Source: Caulobacter radicis (GTDB lineage: Bacteria > Pseudomonadota > Alphaproteobacteria > Caulobacterales > Caulobacteraceae). From it: 64,000 nt of DNA. The notes under the pieces are model-generated. The model was not told the origin of the DNA and did no database searches. It worked only from the letters and a program-made list of their open reading frames with translations. Shown one piece after another: positions 45,182 to 53,532 of this stretch (positions are counted from its first letter, which is position 1; the number at the start of each line of letters is the position of its first letter). The stretch is taken from assembly GCF_003094615.1 (NCBI RefSeq), contig NZ_QDKO01000011.1, positions 1 to 64,000 of the forward strand. The letters are read 5' to 3'. The position numbers were made by a program, and so were the translations under genes.

Positions 45182-45727
45182 TTAGCTTGCGATGAGGGCC
45201 TTTCGCCCGACGACTTGCCACTCTCCATCGATTTTCCGCAGAAGCACCAGATACGCGCCGCCGCCAAACCGATTGGTGGAGGTAACTATTTCGACCAGCG
45301 CCTCGTCGCCGGTCGCATTCAAGGCGGGAAGGGAGATGCGTTGAACGAATTTCTGCTTACCTTCAAAGCCAGCAGTGGCGAGAAGGTCCTGGGCCTGGGC
45401 AGCGGATATTAGGGTCGCTCCCGCTGCCGCCTTTTGGCGAGCATTCTCGCACACGAGAGCTGACTGACCTCGCGATGCTTCGAAAGTGGAGAGGGTGGAG
45501 GTTTGTGGCCGCTCGCCCCGCCACTCGATGCCCAGCACCCCGGGCCTTAACGCAATGCTGAACGGGCGCGTCGCCTCAGGGCTATAGTAGACATCACCTG
45601 CGGGAGGGGCCGGGATGGCCGCCACAGCCGCGTCACATCGCGACTGGCGGACCCGCGCCTCATGATCCGCAGCAGAACCCGCAGTTCCGATCGCGCCGGC
45701 GGCCAGCAACAAGGCTATCATCGTCAT
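45182..45727 (-). CDS. Secreted protein of unknown function
   Basis: A 181-aa protein with a signal peptide (MTMIALLLAAGAIGTAGSAA). The mature part has two cysteines. The C-terminal half (FVQRISLPALNATGDEALVEIVTSTNRFGGGAYLVLLRKIDGEWQVVGRKA) looks like an alternating beta-sheet domain, resembling NTF2-like or lipoprotein folds by general pattern only. I recognise no family. It lies between a tRNA-Thr relic and the intact tRNA-Thr, in a patch with lower GC than the rest. A plus-strand frame over the same bases is judged a shadow. Confidence 0.68.
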   Translation of the reverse strand: MTMIALLLAAGAIGTAGSAADHEARVRQSRCDAAVAAIPAPPAGDVYYSPEATRPFSIALRPGVLGIEWRGERPQTSTLSTFEASRGQSALVCENARQKAAAGATLISAAQAQDLLATAGFEGKQKFVQRISLPALNATGDEALVEIVTSTNRFGGGAYLVLLRKIDGEWQVVGRKALIAS

Positions 45728-45767
45728 GCTTTACCTCGGAACGGTCCCACCTAACCATTGGTTTAGC

Positions 45768-46074
45768 TCAGCGTCGTGTTGTCGTGTCTTCGATGAGCAC
45801 CCGGCGAAGGGTCCTAGAGGCGGCGTCATGCTCGCTGGTCGCCTTGCTGATCAGTAAATCTTGCAGCGTTAGGGCGCGCTCGACGCGGTCGGTTGACAGA
45901 TCGCCCAGCAACACAGGCAACTGCTCGCGCTATTGCAACGATCTGTTCGAGTATAGCGTGCGCAAGAGATTTGCTGAAGCGACGTTCTTTGTTCGTGCCG
46001 CGGCACATATGCACCGTTTCGCTCACGCAGGGGGAAGTGGCGAGGTTGTGCGACCTGCTGATTTTGCTGAGCAT
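45768..46074 (-). pseudogene. Small gene broken by a single-base frameshift
   Basis: One frame from ATG 46074 reads MLSKISRSHNLATSPCVSE... to about 45930. From there a second frame reads REQLPVLLGDLSTDRVERAL...DAASRTLRRVLIEDTTTRR to the stop at 45768. Both parts look protein-like, and the total span (307 bp) is one base more than a multiple of three. Together they would give a polypeptide of about 102 aa of unknown function. Without the shift the first frame runs on to 45826 as a basic, non-protein-like tail. Confidence 0.5.
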
Positions 46075-46092
46075 TCCCAGCTAAGCATAAAA

Positions 46093-46168
46093 TGGTGCCG
46101 CCTAGGTGACTCGAACACCTGACCTACGCATTACGAATGCGCCGCTCTACCGGCTGAGCTAAGGCGGC
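46093..46168 (-). tRNA. tRNA-Thr (CGT)
   Basis: A 76-nt tRNA with encoded CCA. The acceptor stem GCCGCCT pairs with AGGCGGC. The anticodon arm GCGCA-TTCGTAA-TGCGT gives anticodon CGT, reading ACG codons. The T-arm AGGTG-TTCGAGT-CACCT and D-arm with AGCTCAGCCGGTAGAGC are complete. A degenerate copy lies about 1 kb away on the same strand. Confidence 0.97.
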
Positions 46169-46208
46169 CCACGGCGCGTCGGCAGAATCGCCGGGCGCGA
46201 GGAGCGGC

Positions 46209-47777
46209 CTATTTAGCGGGGCGCGGGCCGCTTGCCAAGCGTCGTCGTGCGCCTGTGTTGCGACGGGGCGCCGGAGCGGGGCCGGGGGCGTCGGGCGAGG
46301 GCGGGTCGTCGAGTTCGCCGGGGTCGTCCAGGGCCGGGTGGTCGAGGAACGGGATCAGGGCCCCGCCGGTCTCGGCGGCGTGCACGAAGGCGGTGGATTC
46401 GGCCAGGGTCGACTGGGCGTAGGCCGAGGGGAGCTGCGGCAGGTCGCTCATCGTGCGCTCGCGGCGCTCGAAGCGCGGGTGGATCAGCTCGCCGGTCTCG
46501 GCGTAGCTGGCGGCAAGGCGAGCCCAGTCCTCGCGGCCGTAGGCGAAGGCCTGGCCCTCGGGGTCGAGATCGCTCCAGTCGGGCTCCTGCGGGGCGGCCA
46601 CGCCCCGGGCGACCCAGGCGCGGGCTTCGTCGGGCTCGGCGCAGGCGAAGGCGACGCGGGCCATCAGGCCGGCCAGGCGGGCGGTGGGGGAGGCTTCCTC
46701 GGGCAGCAGGCGGGCGGCGGCGCGGGCGGCGACCGGGTCGCCGCCGATCAGGGCGCTCTCGACCTTGAGGATGCGGCTCTCGCGGGCCTCGGGCTTGAGC
46801 TGGGCCAGGGCGGCGAGGCGGGCGGCGCGGGCCTTGGGCGTCTCGCTGGTCTTGAGGTCGCGATAGGCCAGCCACAGGGCCGGGTGGGGCGAGCCCTTCC
46901 AGGCGGTCTCGATCAGGGTTCCAGCCTTGGCGGCCTTGCCGTCGGCGGCCAGCAGGCGGGCGGCCATGACCACGCCGGGGGCGAAGTCGGACTTCAGCTT
47001 CACCGACTGCAGGGCGAAGTCGAGGGCCTGGTCGACAGCCTTGGGATCGTCGCTCTCCTCCAGGCTCGCCGCGGAGGCGGCCAGCAGGGCGGCGCGGGCG
47101 CGCTCGGCGACCACGGGCGAGACGATCTTGCGCTCCTGGCCGCCCTGGACCAGTTGCAGGGCCGCGGCCCAGTCGCCGGCCTCGAGCCGGGCCTCCAGCA
47201 GGGCGCGCCAGGCCCACAGGGCCGAGCGGGCCAGGCCGTAGGCGGTCTCGGCGTGCTTGAGGGCCAGGACCCGGTCGCCCTCGGCCAGGGCCAGTTGCAT
47301 CAGGCCGCGCAGGCCGGCGAGACGCATTTCCGGAAAGCCCAGCATGGCGTTCCAGGCCTGGCGGGCGGCGGCGGTGTCGCCGGCGGCCTCGGCGGCCTGG
47401 GCGGCCAGCACGCGGACGAGGGCGGGGGCGTCGTCGTTGAGATCGGCGGCCTTCTGGGCCAGGCGCCGGGCTTCGGAGCCGTCGCCGGCGGCCACCGCGA
47501 GAAAGCCGCGCGACAGGGCCTCGGTCGCCTGCTTGCGGCGGGCCTCGGCGCGAGCGCGGGCGGCGCGGCGGGGGGCCTCGATAATCCACAGCAGGCCGCG
47601 CCACAGGGCGGCGGCGACCAGGGCCAGCAGCAGGGTCAGCAGGGCGGCGGCGGCGGCCGTCATCTCGACCCGCCAGCCCAGCCATTCCAGGCTGGCCGCG
47701 CCCGGCTCGCCGGTCAGCGAGACCACGATCACGGCGATGACCGCGATCAGGACCAGGGCGAGGAGGGCGCGGATCAT
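46209..47777 (-). CDS. hemY: HemY-like TPR membrane protein
   Basis: A 522-aa protein with two N-terminal membrane helices (about 3-24 and 40-62) and a HemY-type segment LWRGLLWIIEAPRRAARARAEARRKQATEALSRGFLAVAAGD. It continues with tetratricopeptide-like helical repeats rich in Ala/Leu, and ends in a Pro/Ala-rich acidic tail. HemY proteins of this type are encoded with hemCD in proteobacteria, but their role in haem synthesis is not defined. Its start overlaps the stop of the Mic60-like gene (ATGA, 47774-47777). Confidence 0.87.
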   Translation of the reverse strand: MIRALLALVLIAVIAVIVVSLTGEPGAASLEWLGWRVEMTAAAAALLTLLLALVAAALWRGLLWIIEAPRRAARARAEARRKQATEALSRGFLAVAAGDGSEARRLAQKAADLNDDAPALVRVLAAQAAEAAGDTAAARQAWNAMLGFPEMRLAGLRGLMQLALAEGDRVLALKHAETAYGLARSALWAWRALLEARLEAGDWAAALQLVQGGQERKIVSPVVAERARAALLAASAASLEESDDPKAVDQALDFALQSVKLKSDFAPGVVMAARLLAADGKAAKAGTLIETAWKGSPHPALWLAYRDLKTSETPKARAARLAALAQLKPEARESRILKVESALIGGDPVAARAAARLLPEEASPTARLAGLMARVAFACAEPDEARAWVARGVAAPQEPDWSDLDPEGQAFAYGREDWARLAASYAETGELIHPRFERRERTMSDLPQLPSAYAQSTLAESTAFVHAAETGGALIPFLDHPALDDPGELDDPPSPDAPGPAPAPRRNTGARRRLASGPRPAK

Positions 47778-48733
47778 CGGGAGGCCCCGGGGGGGGGCGC
47801 GGGGGTGGAGGTCTCGGGGGAGGTCGCCGGCGCGGCCCCGGCCAGGCGGGCGTTCTGCTGGGCGCGCGAGACCTGCATCAGGCCGGCCAGGGCCTCGTCA
47901 CGAACGGCGGCGACCAGGCGGTCGATCTCGGCCCGGCGCTCGGCCTCGGCCCGCCAGGCGGCGAGCACGGGGCGGGCGCTGGGCGGCAGGGCGTCGAGGG
48001 CGCGCAGGGCGCCGGTCAGGTCGCCGGCGTCGAGCCGGGCCTCGGCGCGGGCCAGCACGGCGTCGGGGCCGCTTCCGACCGTCGAGCCGACCTGGCGGAT
48101 GGTGACCACGCGCGACAGGGCGTGTTGCAGCTTGGCCAGGGCGCCGGCGTCGGGACCCGGCTCGTGGGCGGCGACCGAGGCGCGGCCGGCCAGGTCGTCG
48201 AAGCCGGCGGCCAGGCCCGCCAGCGTCGGGGCGCCCTGGCGGGCCAGGCGTTCGAGGGCGCGCACCTCCGATGACGGCGGCAGCACGCGTTCGAGGGCGG
48301 CGACGGCGTCGGCGAAGGGCTCTCCGCCCTGCGCGGCCTGCGCCAGGCTGGCGGCGGCCAGGGCCGCGCCGGCCGAGTCCAGCGTGCGCTGCTGGCCCGA
48401 TTCGAGCAGGGCGATGCGCGCCTCCAGCCGGTCGACCTCGGCCGAGGGGGAGGGAGCGGGCGGGGCGGCGACCACCGGGGCGTCGGCGGCGGGCGCCGCG
48501 AAGCCGGCGGCGACCGGCTGCTGGGCGGCCGGCGGGGTTTGCGGCGCGGCGTCCTTCCTGGTGAACCAGGTCGGGCCGAAGCGGGCGATGGCGACGCCCG
48601 CGCCGACGCAGGCGATGCACAGCACGATCATCACCCAGAACATCGGGCCCAGCAGGGGCTGGCGGGCGTAGAGGGCCGGGTCGCTGGGGGCGGCGATTTC
48701 GGCGGGGTCGGGGGCTGCGCTCATGATCCCCAT
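47774..48733 (-). CDS. Mitofilin/Mic60-like inner-membrane protein in the hem cluster
   Basis: A 319-aa protein with a short N-terminus, one membrane helix (about 32-54), a Pro/Ala linker, a coiled coil (about 100-130), and a C-terminal helical domain (ALSRVVTIRQVGS...ARAEARLDAGDLTGALRALDALP) typical of the mitofilin signature. In alphaproteobacteria, homologues of mitochondrial Mic60 occupy this place between hemD and hemY and shape inner membranes. Two ATGs (48733 and 48724) are possible. The identification rests on topology, the C-terminal pattern and gene order. Confidence 0.78.
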   Translation of the reverse strand: MGIMSAAPDPAEIAAPSDPALYARQPLLGPMFWVMIVLCIACVGAGVAIARFGPTWFTRKDAAPQTPPAAQQPVAAGFAAPAADAPVVAAPPAPSPSAEVDRLEARIALLESGQQRTLDSAGAALAAASLAQAAQGGEPFADAVAALERVLPPSSEVRALERLARQGAPTLAGLAAGFDDLAGRASVAAHEPGPDAGALAKLQHALSRVVTIRQVGSTVGSGPDAVLARAEARLDAGDLTGALRALDALPPSARPVLAAWRAEAERRAEIDRLVAAVRDEALAGLMQVSRAQQNARLAGAAPATSPETSTPAPPPGASR

Positions 48734-48768
48734 TCGTGCCCCACGCGCGATTTGGGTGCAACTTCGCC

Positions 48769-49476
48769 TTAAGGCGAGATGAGCTCGAACAACGCTGTTT
48801 CGCGAGGGCGCGGCGCGGCGGCCACAGGCCCCAGACGTCCGTCGGCGGAGAGAGGGGCCAGCGGCGCGGCCACGGCCGGCGACAGGCACAGCGCCCGCAG
48901 GCCCGGCGCGGGATGCGCCATCAGCAGGGCGGCCAGCGCCCGTGCGGCCTTGGGCGAGTGCAGCAGCACGGCGCGAAGGTCTTCGAGCGCCGCCAGGGTT
49001 TCGGCGGCCGGGGCGCGGACGACGCTTTCGTAGACGGCGACGGTGCGGGCCTCGATCCCGGCGCGGACCAGGGGCGAGACGAGGTCGCCGGCCGGTTCGG
49101 CGGCGGCCGGATGCAGCACCGTCCCTTCGAAACCCGTGTGGTGGGCGGCGATCAGGGCGGCCAGGGCGGCGACGTCGCCTTCGGCCGATTCGATGCGCGA
49201 GAAGCCGGCCTCGGCGGCCAGGTCGGCGGTGGCGGCCCCGACGGCGAACACCGGCAGGCCGCGCTGGGCGCTGGCCCGGGCGAAGGCGGCCACGCCGTTG
49301 CGGCTGGTGAAGGCCAGGGCCCCGACGCCGGCCAGGTCCGCCGTCCACGGCAGGTCGCGGACCTCGAGCAGCGGGTCGATCAGCGGCGAAAAGCCCAGCG
49401 CCGAAAGGCGCGCGGCGGTGGCCTCGGCGCCGGGCCGGGCGCGGGTGATCCAGACGCGGCGCGCGTCCGGGCTCAT
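48769..49476 (-). CDS. hemD: Uroporphyrinogen-III synthase
   Basis: A 235-aa enzyme that closes hydroxymethylbilane into uroporphyrinogen III. HemD proteins are poorly conserved; visible features are the N-terminal VWITRARPGAEATAARLSALGF, the middle ALAFTSRNGVAAFA, and GTVLHPAAAEPAGDL and LLHSPKAARAL. The start overlaps the hemC stop (ATGA at 49473-49476), so the two consecutive enzymes are translationally coupled. Confidence 0.92.
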   Translation of the reverse strand: MSPDARRVWITRARPGAEATAARLSALGFSPLIDPLLEVRDLPWTADLAGVGALAFTSRNGVAAFARASAQRGLPVFAVGAATADLAAEAGFSRIESAEGDVAALAALIAAHHTGFEGTVLHPAAAEPAGDLVSPLVRAGIEARTVAVYESVVRAPAAETLAALEDLRAVLLHSPKAARALAALLMAHPAPGLRALCLSPAVAAPLAPLSADGRLGPVAAAPRPRETALFELISP

Positions 49477-50441
49477 TCCGTCGGCGCGATGATGGCGTCG
49501 CCGCCCTCGGCCTTGACCGCCGCGCCCAGCGACAGGCCCAGGGCCAGCGCCTGGCCGGCGTCGTCGTCGCCGGTCAGCACCACCTCGCCCTCGTGGCGGA
49601 CGCGCAGGACGCCGTCGGGGCTGAGGGCCTCGACCAGCAGGGAGAGGCGCGGGCCGTCGAGGCGGCCATAGGCGCCGACGGCCGTACGGCACGAGCCTTC
49701 GAGGGCGTAGAGCGCGCCGCGCTCGGCGGCCACGGCGATGGTGGTCGGGCGGCAGCGGATGGCGGCCAGCCAGGGGGCGTCGACGTCCTCGGCCCGGCTT
49801 TCGATGGCCAGGGCGCCCTGGCCCGGGGCGGGCGGGGCGGCCAGCGGGTCGAGCCAGCTTTGCGGGATGTGGCCCATGCCCAGGCGGTTGAGGCCCGACT
49901 GGGCCAGCAGGATGGCGTCGGCCTCGCCGCGCTCGAGCTTGGCGAGGCGCGTGTCGACATTGCCACGCAGCATGACGACGTCGAGGTCGGGGCGCACGTG
50001 CAGGGCCTGGGCCTGGCGACGCAGGGAGGCGGTGCCCAGGCGCGCGCCGTGGGGCAGGTCTTCCAGCCGCTGGGCGACCTTGCTGATGAAGGCGTCGCGG
50101 GGGTCTTCGCGTTCGGGCGTGGCGGCCAGGACGAGGCCCGGCGGCAGCTCGGCCGGCATGTCCTTCAGCGAATGCACCGCGCAGTCGATGCGGCCGTCGA
50201 GCAGGGCCTCCTCGATCTCCTTGGTGAACAGGCCCTTGCCGCCGATCTCCATCAGCCGGCGGTCCTGGATGCGGTCGCCGCTGGTGACGATCGGGATCAG
50301 CTGGGCGTAGCTCGCGATCTCCTCTGGACCGGCGTCCAGCGGCGCGCCGAGGGCGTGGGCGATCCGCGCCTGCATGTGGCCGGACTGGGCGAGCGAGAGC
50401 TTCGAGCCGCGCGCGCCGATGCGGATGGGTTGCCGGGACAC
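49473..50441 (-). CDS. hemC: Porphobilinogen deaminase (hydroxymethylbilane synthase)
   Basis: A 322-aa enzyme that joins four porphobilinogens. RIGARGSKLSLAQS opens the protein, HSLKDMPAELP has the catalytic Asp, ASLRRQAQAL the substrate-binding arginines, and LEGSCRTAVGAYG the cysteine that binds the dipyrromethane cofactor. I prefer GTG at 50441, which gives the usual MSRQPIRIG start; the in-frame extension to 50519 would run over the divergent tsaD start. It heads hemC-hemD-mic60-hemY. Confidence 0.94.
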   Translation of the reverse strand: MSRQPIRIGARGSKLSLAQSGHMQARIAHALGAPLDAGPEEIASYAQLIPIVTSGDRIQDRRLMEIGGKGLFTKEIEEALLDGRIDCAVHSLKDMPAELPPGLVLAATPEREDPRDAFISKVAQRLEDLPHGARLGTASLRRQAQALHVRPDLDVVMLRGNVDTRLAKLERGEADAILLAQSGLNRLGMGHIPQSWLDPLAAPPAPGQGALAIESRAEDVDAPWLAAIRCRPTTIAVAAERGALYALEGSCRTAVGAYGRLDGPRLSLLVEALSPDGVLRVRHEGEVVLTGDDDAGQALALGLSLGAAVKAEGGDAIIAPTE

Positions 50442-50512
50442 GGTCGGGACGTTACCTGCATGCGAAAGACAAGCCTTCGCTGCTACAGGAGCGGCGGGAA
50501 CCCCGCAACCGA

Positions 50513-51616
50513 ATGACAACCCTTACGAACTCGGGCCTCACGGTCCTCGGACTGGAGACCAGCTGCGACGAGACCGCCGCCTCGGTGGTGCGCCGCAGCG
50601 CGGACGGCCGCGTCGAGGTGCTGTCGTCGATCGTCGGCACCCAGTTCGAGCAGCACGCCCCGTTCGGCGGGGTGGTGCCCGAGATCGCCGCCCGCGCCCA
50701 TGTCGAGGTGATCGACAGCGTCGCCGCCCAGGCCATGCGCGCGGCCGGCATCGGCTATGACGCGCTGGACGGCGTGGCGGCCACGGCTGGTCCGGGCCTG
50801 GTCGGCGGGGTGATGGTCGGCCTGGCCTTCGGCAAGGCGGTGGCCCTGGCCCGCGACCTGCCGCTGGTGGCGGTCAATCACCTGGAAGGCCACGCGGTGT
50901 CGGCCCGCCTGGGCGCGGAGATCGCCTATCCCTTCCTGCTGCTGCTGGTTTCCGGCGGGCACTGCCAGCTGCTGGAAGTCGGCGGGGTGGGCGCCTGCAA
51001 GCGCCTGGGCACCACCATCGACGACGCGGCCGGCGAGGCCTTCGACAAGATCGCCAAGAGCCTGGGCCTGCCCTATCCGGGCGGTCCGGCGCTGGAAAAG
51101 CTGGCCAAGTCCGGCGATGCGTCGAAGTACGAGCTGCCGCGCGCCCTCCTGGGCCGCAAGGACTGCGACTTCTCGTTCTCGGGGCTGAAGACGGCGGCCG
51201 CCCGCATCGCCGCGACCCTGACGACGGACCAGGAGCGCGCGGATCTCGCCGCCGCCGTGCAGTTCGCCATCGCCCGCCAGCTTTCCGAGCGCACCGACCG
51301 GGCCATGAAGCTCTATGCCGAAGGCCACGCGGCCGGCGAGCGCCGCTTCGTCGTCGCCGGCGGGGTGGCCGCCAACGGCGCGGTTCGCGCGGCGCTGCTG
51401 AAGGTGTGCGAGGACAACGGCTTTTCGTTCGACGCCCCGCCTCTGGCCTACTGCACCGACAACGCCGCCATGATCGCCCTGGCCGGGGCCGAGCGCCTGG
51501 CGGCGGGCATTTCCGACGATCTGGACGCCGTGGCGCGTCCCCGCTGGCCCCTCGACGAGGCCGCGGCGTTATCCAATCCGAGCAACAGTTTCGGTCGAAA
51601 GGGAGCCAAGGCATGA
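50513..51616 (+). CDS. tsaD: tRNA N6-threonylcarbamoyladenosine transferase subunit TsaD
   Basis: A 367-aa ASKHA-fold enzyme that, with TsaB and TsaE, makes t6A37 in ANN-decoding tRNAs. It has [16 protein letters not shown] at the start, the metal-ligand region [24 protein letters not shown], and [11 protein letters not shown]. The length fits. It is divergent from hemC with a very short intergenic space. The gpsA start overlaps its stop (ATGA). The tsaD-gpsA pair is common in alphaproteobacteria. Confidence 0.95.
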   Translation: MTTLTNSGLTVLGLETSCDETAASVVRRSADGRVEVLSSIVGTQFEQHAPFGGVVPEIAARAHVEVIDSVAAQAMRAAGIGYDALDGVAATAGPGLVGGVMVGLAFGKAVALARDLPLVAVNHLEGHAVSARLGAEIAYPFLLLLVSGGHCQLLEVGGVGACKRLGTTIDDAAGEAFDKIAKSLGLPYPGGPALEKLAKSGDASKYELPRALLGRKDCDFSFSGLKTAAARIAATLTTDQERADLAAAVQFAIARQLSERTDRAMKLYAEGHAAGERRFVVAGGVAANGAVRAALLKVCEDNGFSFDAPPLAYCTDNAAMIALAGAERLAAGISDDLDAVARPRWPLDEAAALSNPSNSFGRKGAKA

Positions 51617-52605
51617 GCTTCAAGCACGCGGGCGTCGTCGGCGCCGGGGCGTGGGGCACGGCCCTGGCCCAGGTGGCCACGCGCGCCGGCCTCGAGGTGA
51701 CCTTGCAGGCCCGCGAGCCCGAGGTCGTCGCCTCGATCGCCGCCCAGCGCGAGAACACCCTGTTCCTGCCGGGCGTGACGCTGGAGCCGGCGATCACCGC
51801 CGTGTCCGACATGGCGGGCCTGGCCGACTGCGATCTGATCCTGGCCGTGCCGCCGGCCCAGCACCTGCGCTCGGCCATGGCCGCGTTGGCCCCGCATCTA
51901 AAGCCCGGCGTTCCGGTGGTGCTGTGCTCCAAGGGCGTCGAGCAGGGCTCGCTGAAGCTGATGACCGAGGTGGCGGCCGAGGCCCTGCCGGGCGTGGCCA
52001 TCGCCGTGCTGTCGGGTCCCAGCTTCGCCGGCGAGGTCGCGCGCGGCCTGCCCGCCGCCGCCACCCTGGCCTGCGAGGACGAGGCCCTGGGCAAGGCGAT
52101 CGTCGAGGCCATCGCCATCCCGACCTTCCGTCCCTACTGGGCCGCCGACGTGATCGGCGCCGAGGCCGGCGGGGCCGTCAAGAACGTCCTGGCCATCGCC
52201 TGCGGCATTTCCGAGGGCAAGGGCCTGGGCCGCAACGCCCACGCCGCCCTGATCACCCGCGGCTTCGCCGAGCTGACCCGCCTGGCGGTCGCCGCCGGCG
52301 GCAAGGCCGAGACGGTGGCGGGCCTGTGCGGCCTGGGCGACCTGGTGCTCACCTGCTCGTCCAGCCAGTCGCGCAACATGAGCGTCGGCCTGGCGCTGGG
52401 CGCGGGCCAGACCCTGGAGCAGGCCCTGGCAGGCAAGGTCAGCGTGGCCGAAGGCGTCGCCTCGGCCCCGGCCGTCCGCGCCCTGGCCCGCAAGCTCGGA
52501 GTCGAAACCCCGATCTGCGAAGCCGTCGCCGCCATCCTGGCCGGCGAAGTCGACGTCGACAGCGCCATCCTTGGTTTGCTCTCCCGCCCGCTGAAGGCGG
52601 AGTAA
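51613..52605 (+). CDS. gpsA: NAD(P)-dependent glycerol-3-phosphate dehydrogenase
   Basis: A 330-aa enzyme that reduces dihydroxyacetone phosphate to sn-glycerol 3-phosphate for phospholipid synthesis. N-terminal [16 protein letters not shown] is the NAD(P) fold. [15 protein letters not shown] and [13 protein letters not shown] are typical, as is the catalytic lysine region [32 protein letters not shown], with [16 protein letters not shown] further on. It is coupled to tsaD. A repeat element follows. Confidence 0.95.
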   Translation: MSFKHAGVVGAGAWGTALAQVATRAGLEVTLQAREPEVVASIAAQRENTLFLPGVTLEPAITAVSDMAGLADCDLILAVPPAQHLRSAMAALAPHLKPGVPVVLCSKGVEQGSLKLMTEVAAEALPGVAIAVLSGPSFAGEVARGLPAAATLACEDEALGKAIVEAIAIPTFRPYWAADVIGAEAGGAVKNVLAIACGISEGKGLGRNAHAALITRGFAELTRLAVAAGGKAETVAGLCGLGDLVLTCSSSQSRNMSVGLALGAGQTLEQALAGKVSVAEGVASAPAVRALARKLGVETPICEAVAAILAGEVDVDSAILGLLSRPLKAE

Positions 52606-52613
52606 GCGATCAA

Positions 52614-52747
52614 GATCCTCCCCCTATGGGGGAGGTGGCGCGAAGCGCCGGAGGGGGGGCATTTTCAGCTTTCGAGGCGCTGGCCGTCTCGGCGGTCACT
52701 CCCCCCTCCGTCGGCTGCGCCGACACCTCCCCCACAGGGGGAGGATC
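52614..52747. repeat. CCTCCCCC-type inverted-repeat element
   Basis: Left arm 52614 to about 52660 and right arm about 52699-52747 are complementary overall. Each has a hairpin CCTCCCCC-N3-GGGGGAGG followed by a second hairpin: GGCGC-GAA-GCGCC on the left, GTCGGC on the right pairing with GCCGAC. It lies between gpsA and the YciI-like gene, 28 bp before the latter's start. Confidence 0.88.
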
Positions 52748-52774
52748 CACTCATCTTCTGGAAGGAACCCGCCC

Positions 52775-53056
52775 ATGCCGCTCTACGCCATCGTCTGCAA
52801 GGACAAGCCCGGCGCGCTCGAAACCCGCCTGGCCGTGCGCCCCAAGCACCTGGAATACCTGGCCCAGTCGGCCAATCTGAAGCTGGCCGGCGCCCTGCTG
52901 AACGACGAGGGCAATCCGATCGGCTCGATCCTGGTGGTCGAGGCCGACGATGTGTCCGTGGCCCAGGCCCAGGCCGACAACGACCCCTACACCGCCGCCG
53001 GCGTCTTCGAGAGCGTCGAGATCAATCCCTGGCGCCTGGCCGTCGGCTCGGTCTGA
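52775..53056 (+). CDS. YciI-family protein
   Basis: A 93-aa ferredoxin-fold protein with the YciI pattern: LYAIVCKDKPGALETRLAVRPKHLEYL contains the conserved His, GALLNDEGNPIGSILVVEADD the second part, and NDPYTAAGVFESVEINPW the Asp-Pro-Tyr segment. YciI-like proteins are probably small enzymes (some relatives dehydrochlorinate or isomerise muconolactone), but the substrate is unknown. GGAAGG precedes the ATG. The Rieske gene follows by 8 bp. Confidence 0.9.
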   Translation: MPLYAIVCKDKPGALETRLAVRPKHLEYLAQSANLKLAGALLNDEGNPIGSILVVEADDVSVAQAQADNDPYTAAGVFESVEINPWRLAVGSV

Positions 53057-53064
53057 CGCCCCTG

Positions 53065-53421
53065 ATGGACGACAATCCCGCCCGCCCCGCGCCCGGCCAG
53101 GCGATCTGCGCCCTGGCCGACATCCCCGAGCCGGGCGCGGCGGGTTTCCGTTACCGTGAGGGGCAGGCGATGTTCGCCGGCTTCGTCGTCCGCAAGGACG
53201 GCGGGGTGTTCGGCTATGTCGACAGCTGCCCCCACGCCGGCTGGCCGCTGGCCGGGATCAACGGCCGCTTCCTGACCCGCGAGAACGACCTGATCCTGTG
53301 CGCCGGCCACGCGGCCCTGTTCCGCATCGCCGACGGCGCCTGCGTGGCGGGCCCCTGCGCCGGCAAGCACCTGACCGTCTGGCCCATCACGGTCGAGGAC
53401 GGCCAGGTCCTGGCGGCCTGA
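53065..53421 (+). CDS. Rieske [2Fe-2S] protein
   Basis: A 118-aa small Rieske protein. Cluster ligands are C55-x-H57 in SCPHAGWPL and C79-x2-H82 in LCAGHAALF. There is no membrane anchor, so it is a soluble ferredoxin-type Rieske protein. It forms a short operon with the YciI-like gene and may serve as a redox partner. No oxygenase lies nearby. The alternating Pro-rich N-terminus is not conserved-looking. Confidence 0.9.
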   Translation: MDDNPARPAPGQAICALADIPEPGAAGFRYREGQAMFAGFVVRKDGGVFGYVDSCPHAGWPLAGINGRFLTRENDLILCAGHAALFRIADGACVAGPCAGKHLTVWPITVEDGQVLAA

Positions 53422-53532
53422 CCCTTCCTTAACCGATGGTCGGCTAACGTCTCTCGACCTTAGGGCGTGGCAGCCGAAAGTGGAGGCCGGTTTCGGCGAC
53501 CGCCACGCCCCAGACGAGAGGAGCGCGCCGCC

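Noticed and set aside
45167..45412. Plus-strand frame of 81 codons in the tRNA-bounded patch
   Set aside because: It overlaps the secreted minus-strand protein, which has a clear signal peptide and protein-like composition.
45784..46122. Plus-strand frame of 112 codons overlapping the tRNA-Thr
   Set aside because: It runs into the tRNA gene and is rich in Ser/Arg typical of a shadow; the minus strand has two better protein-like frames.
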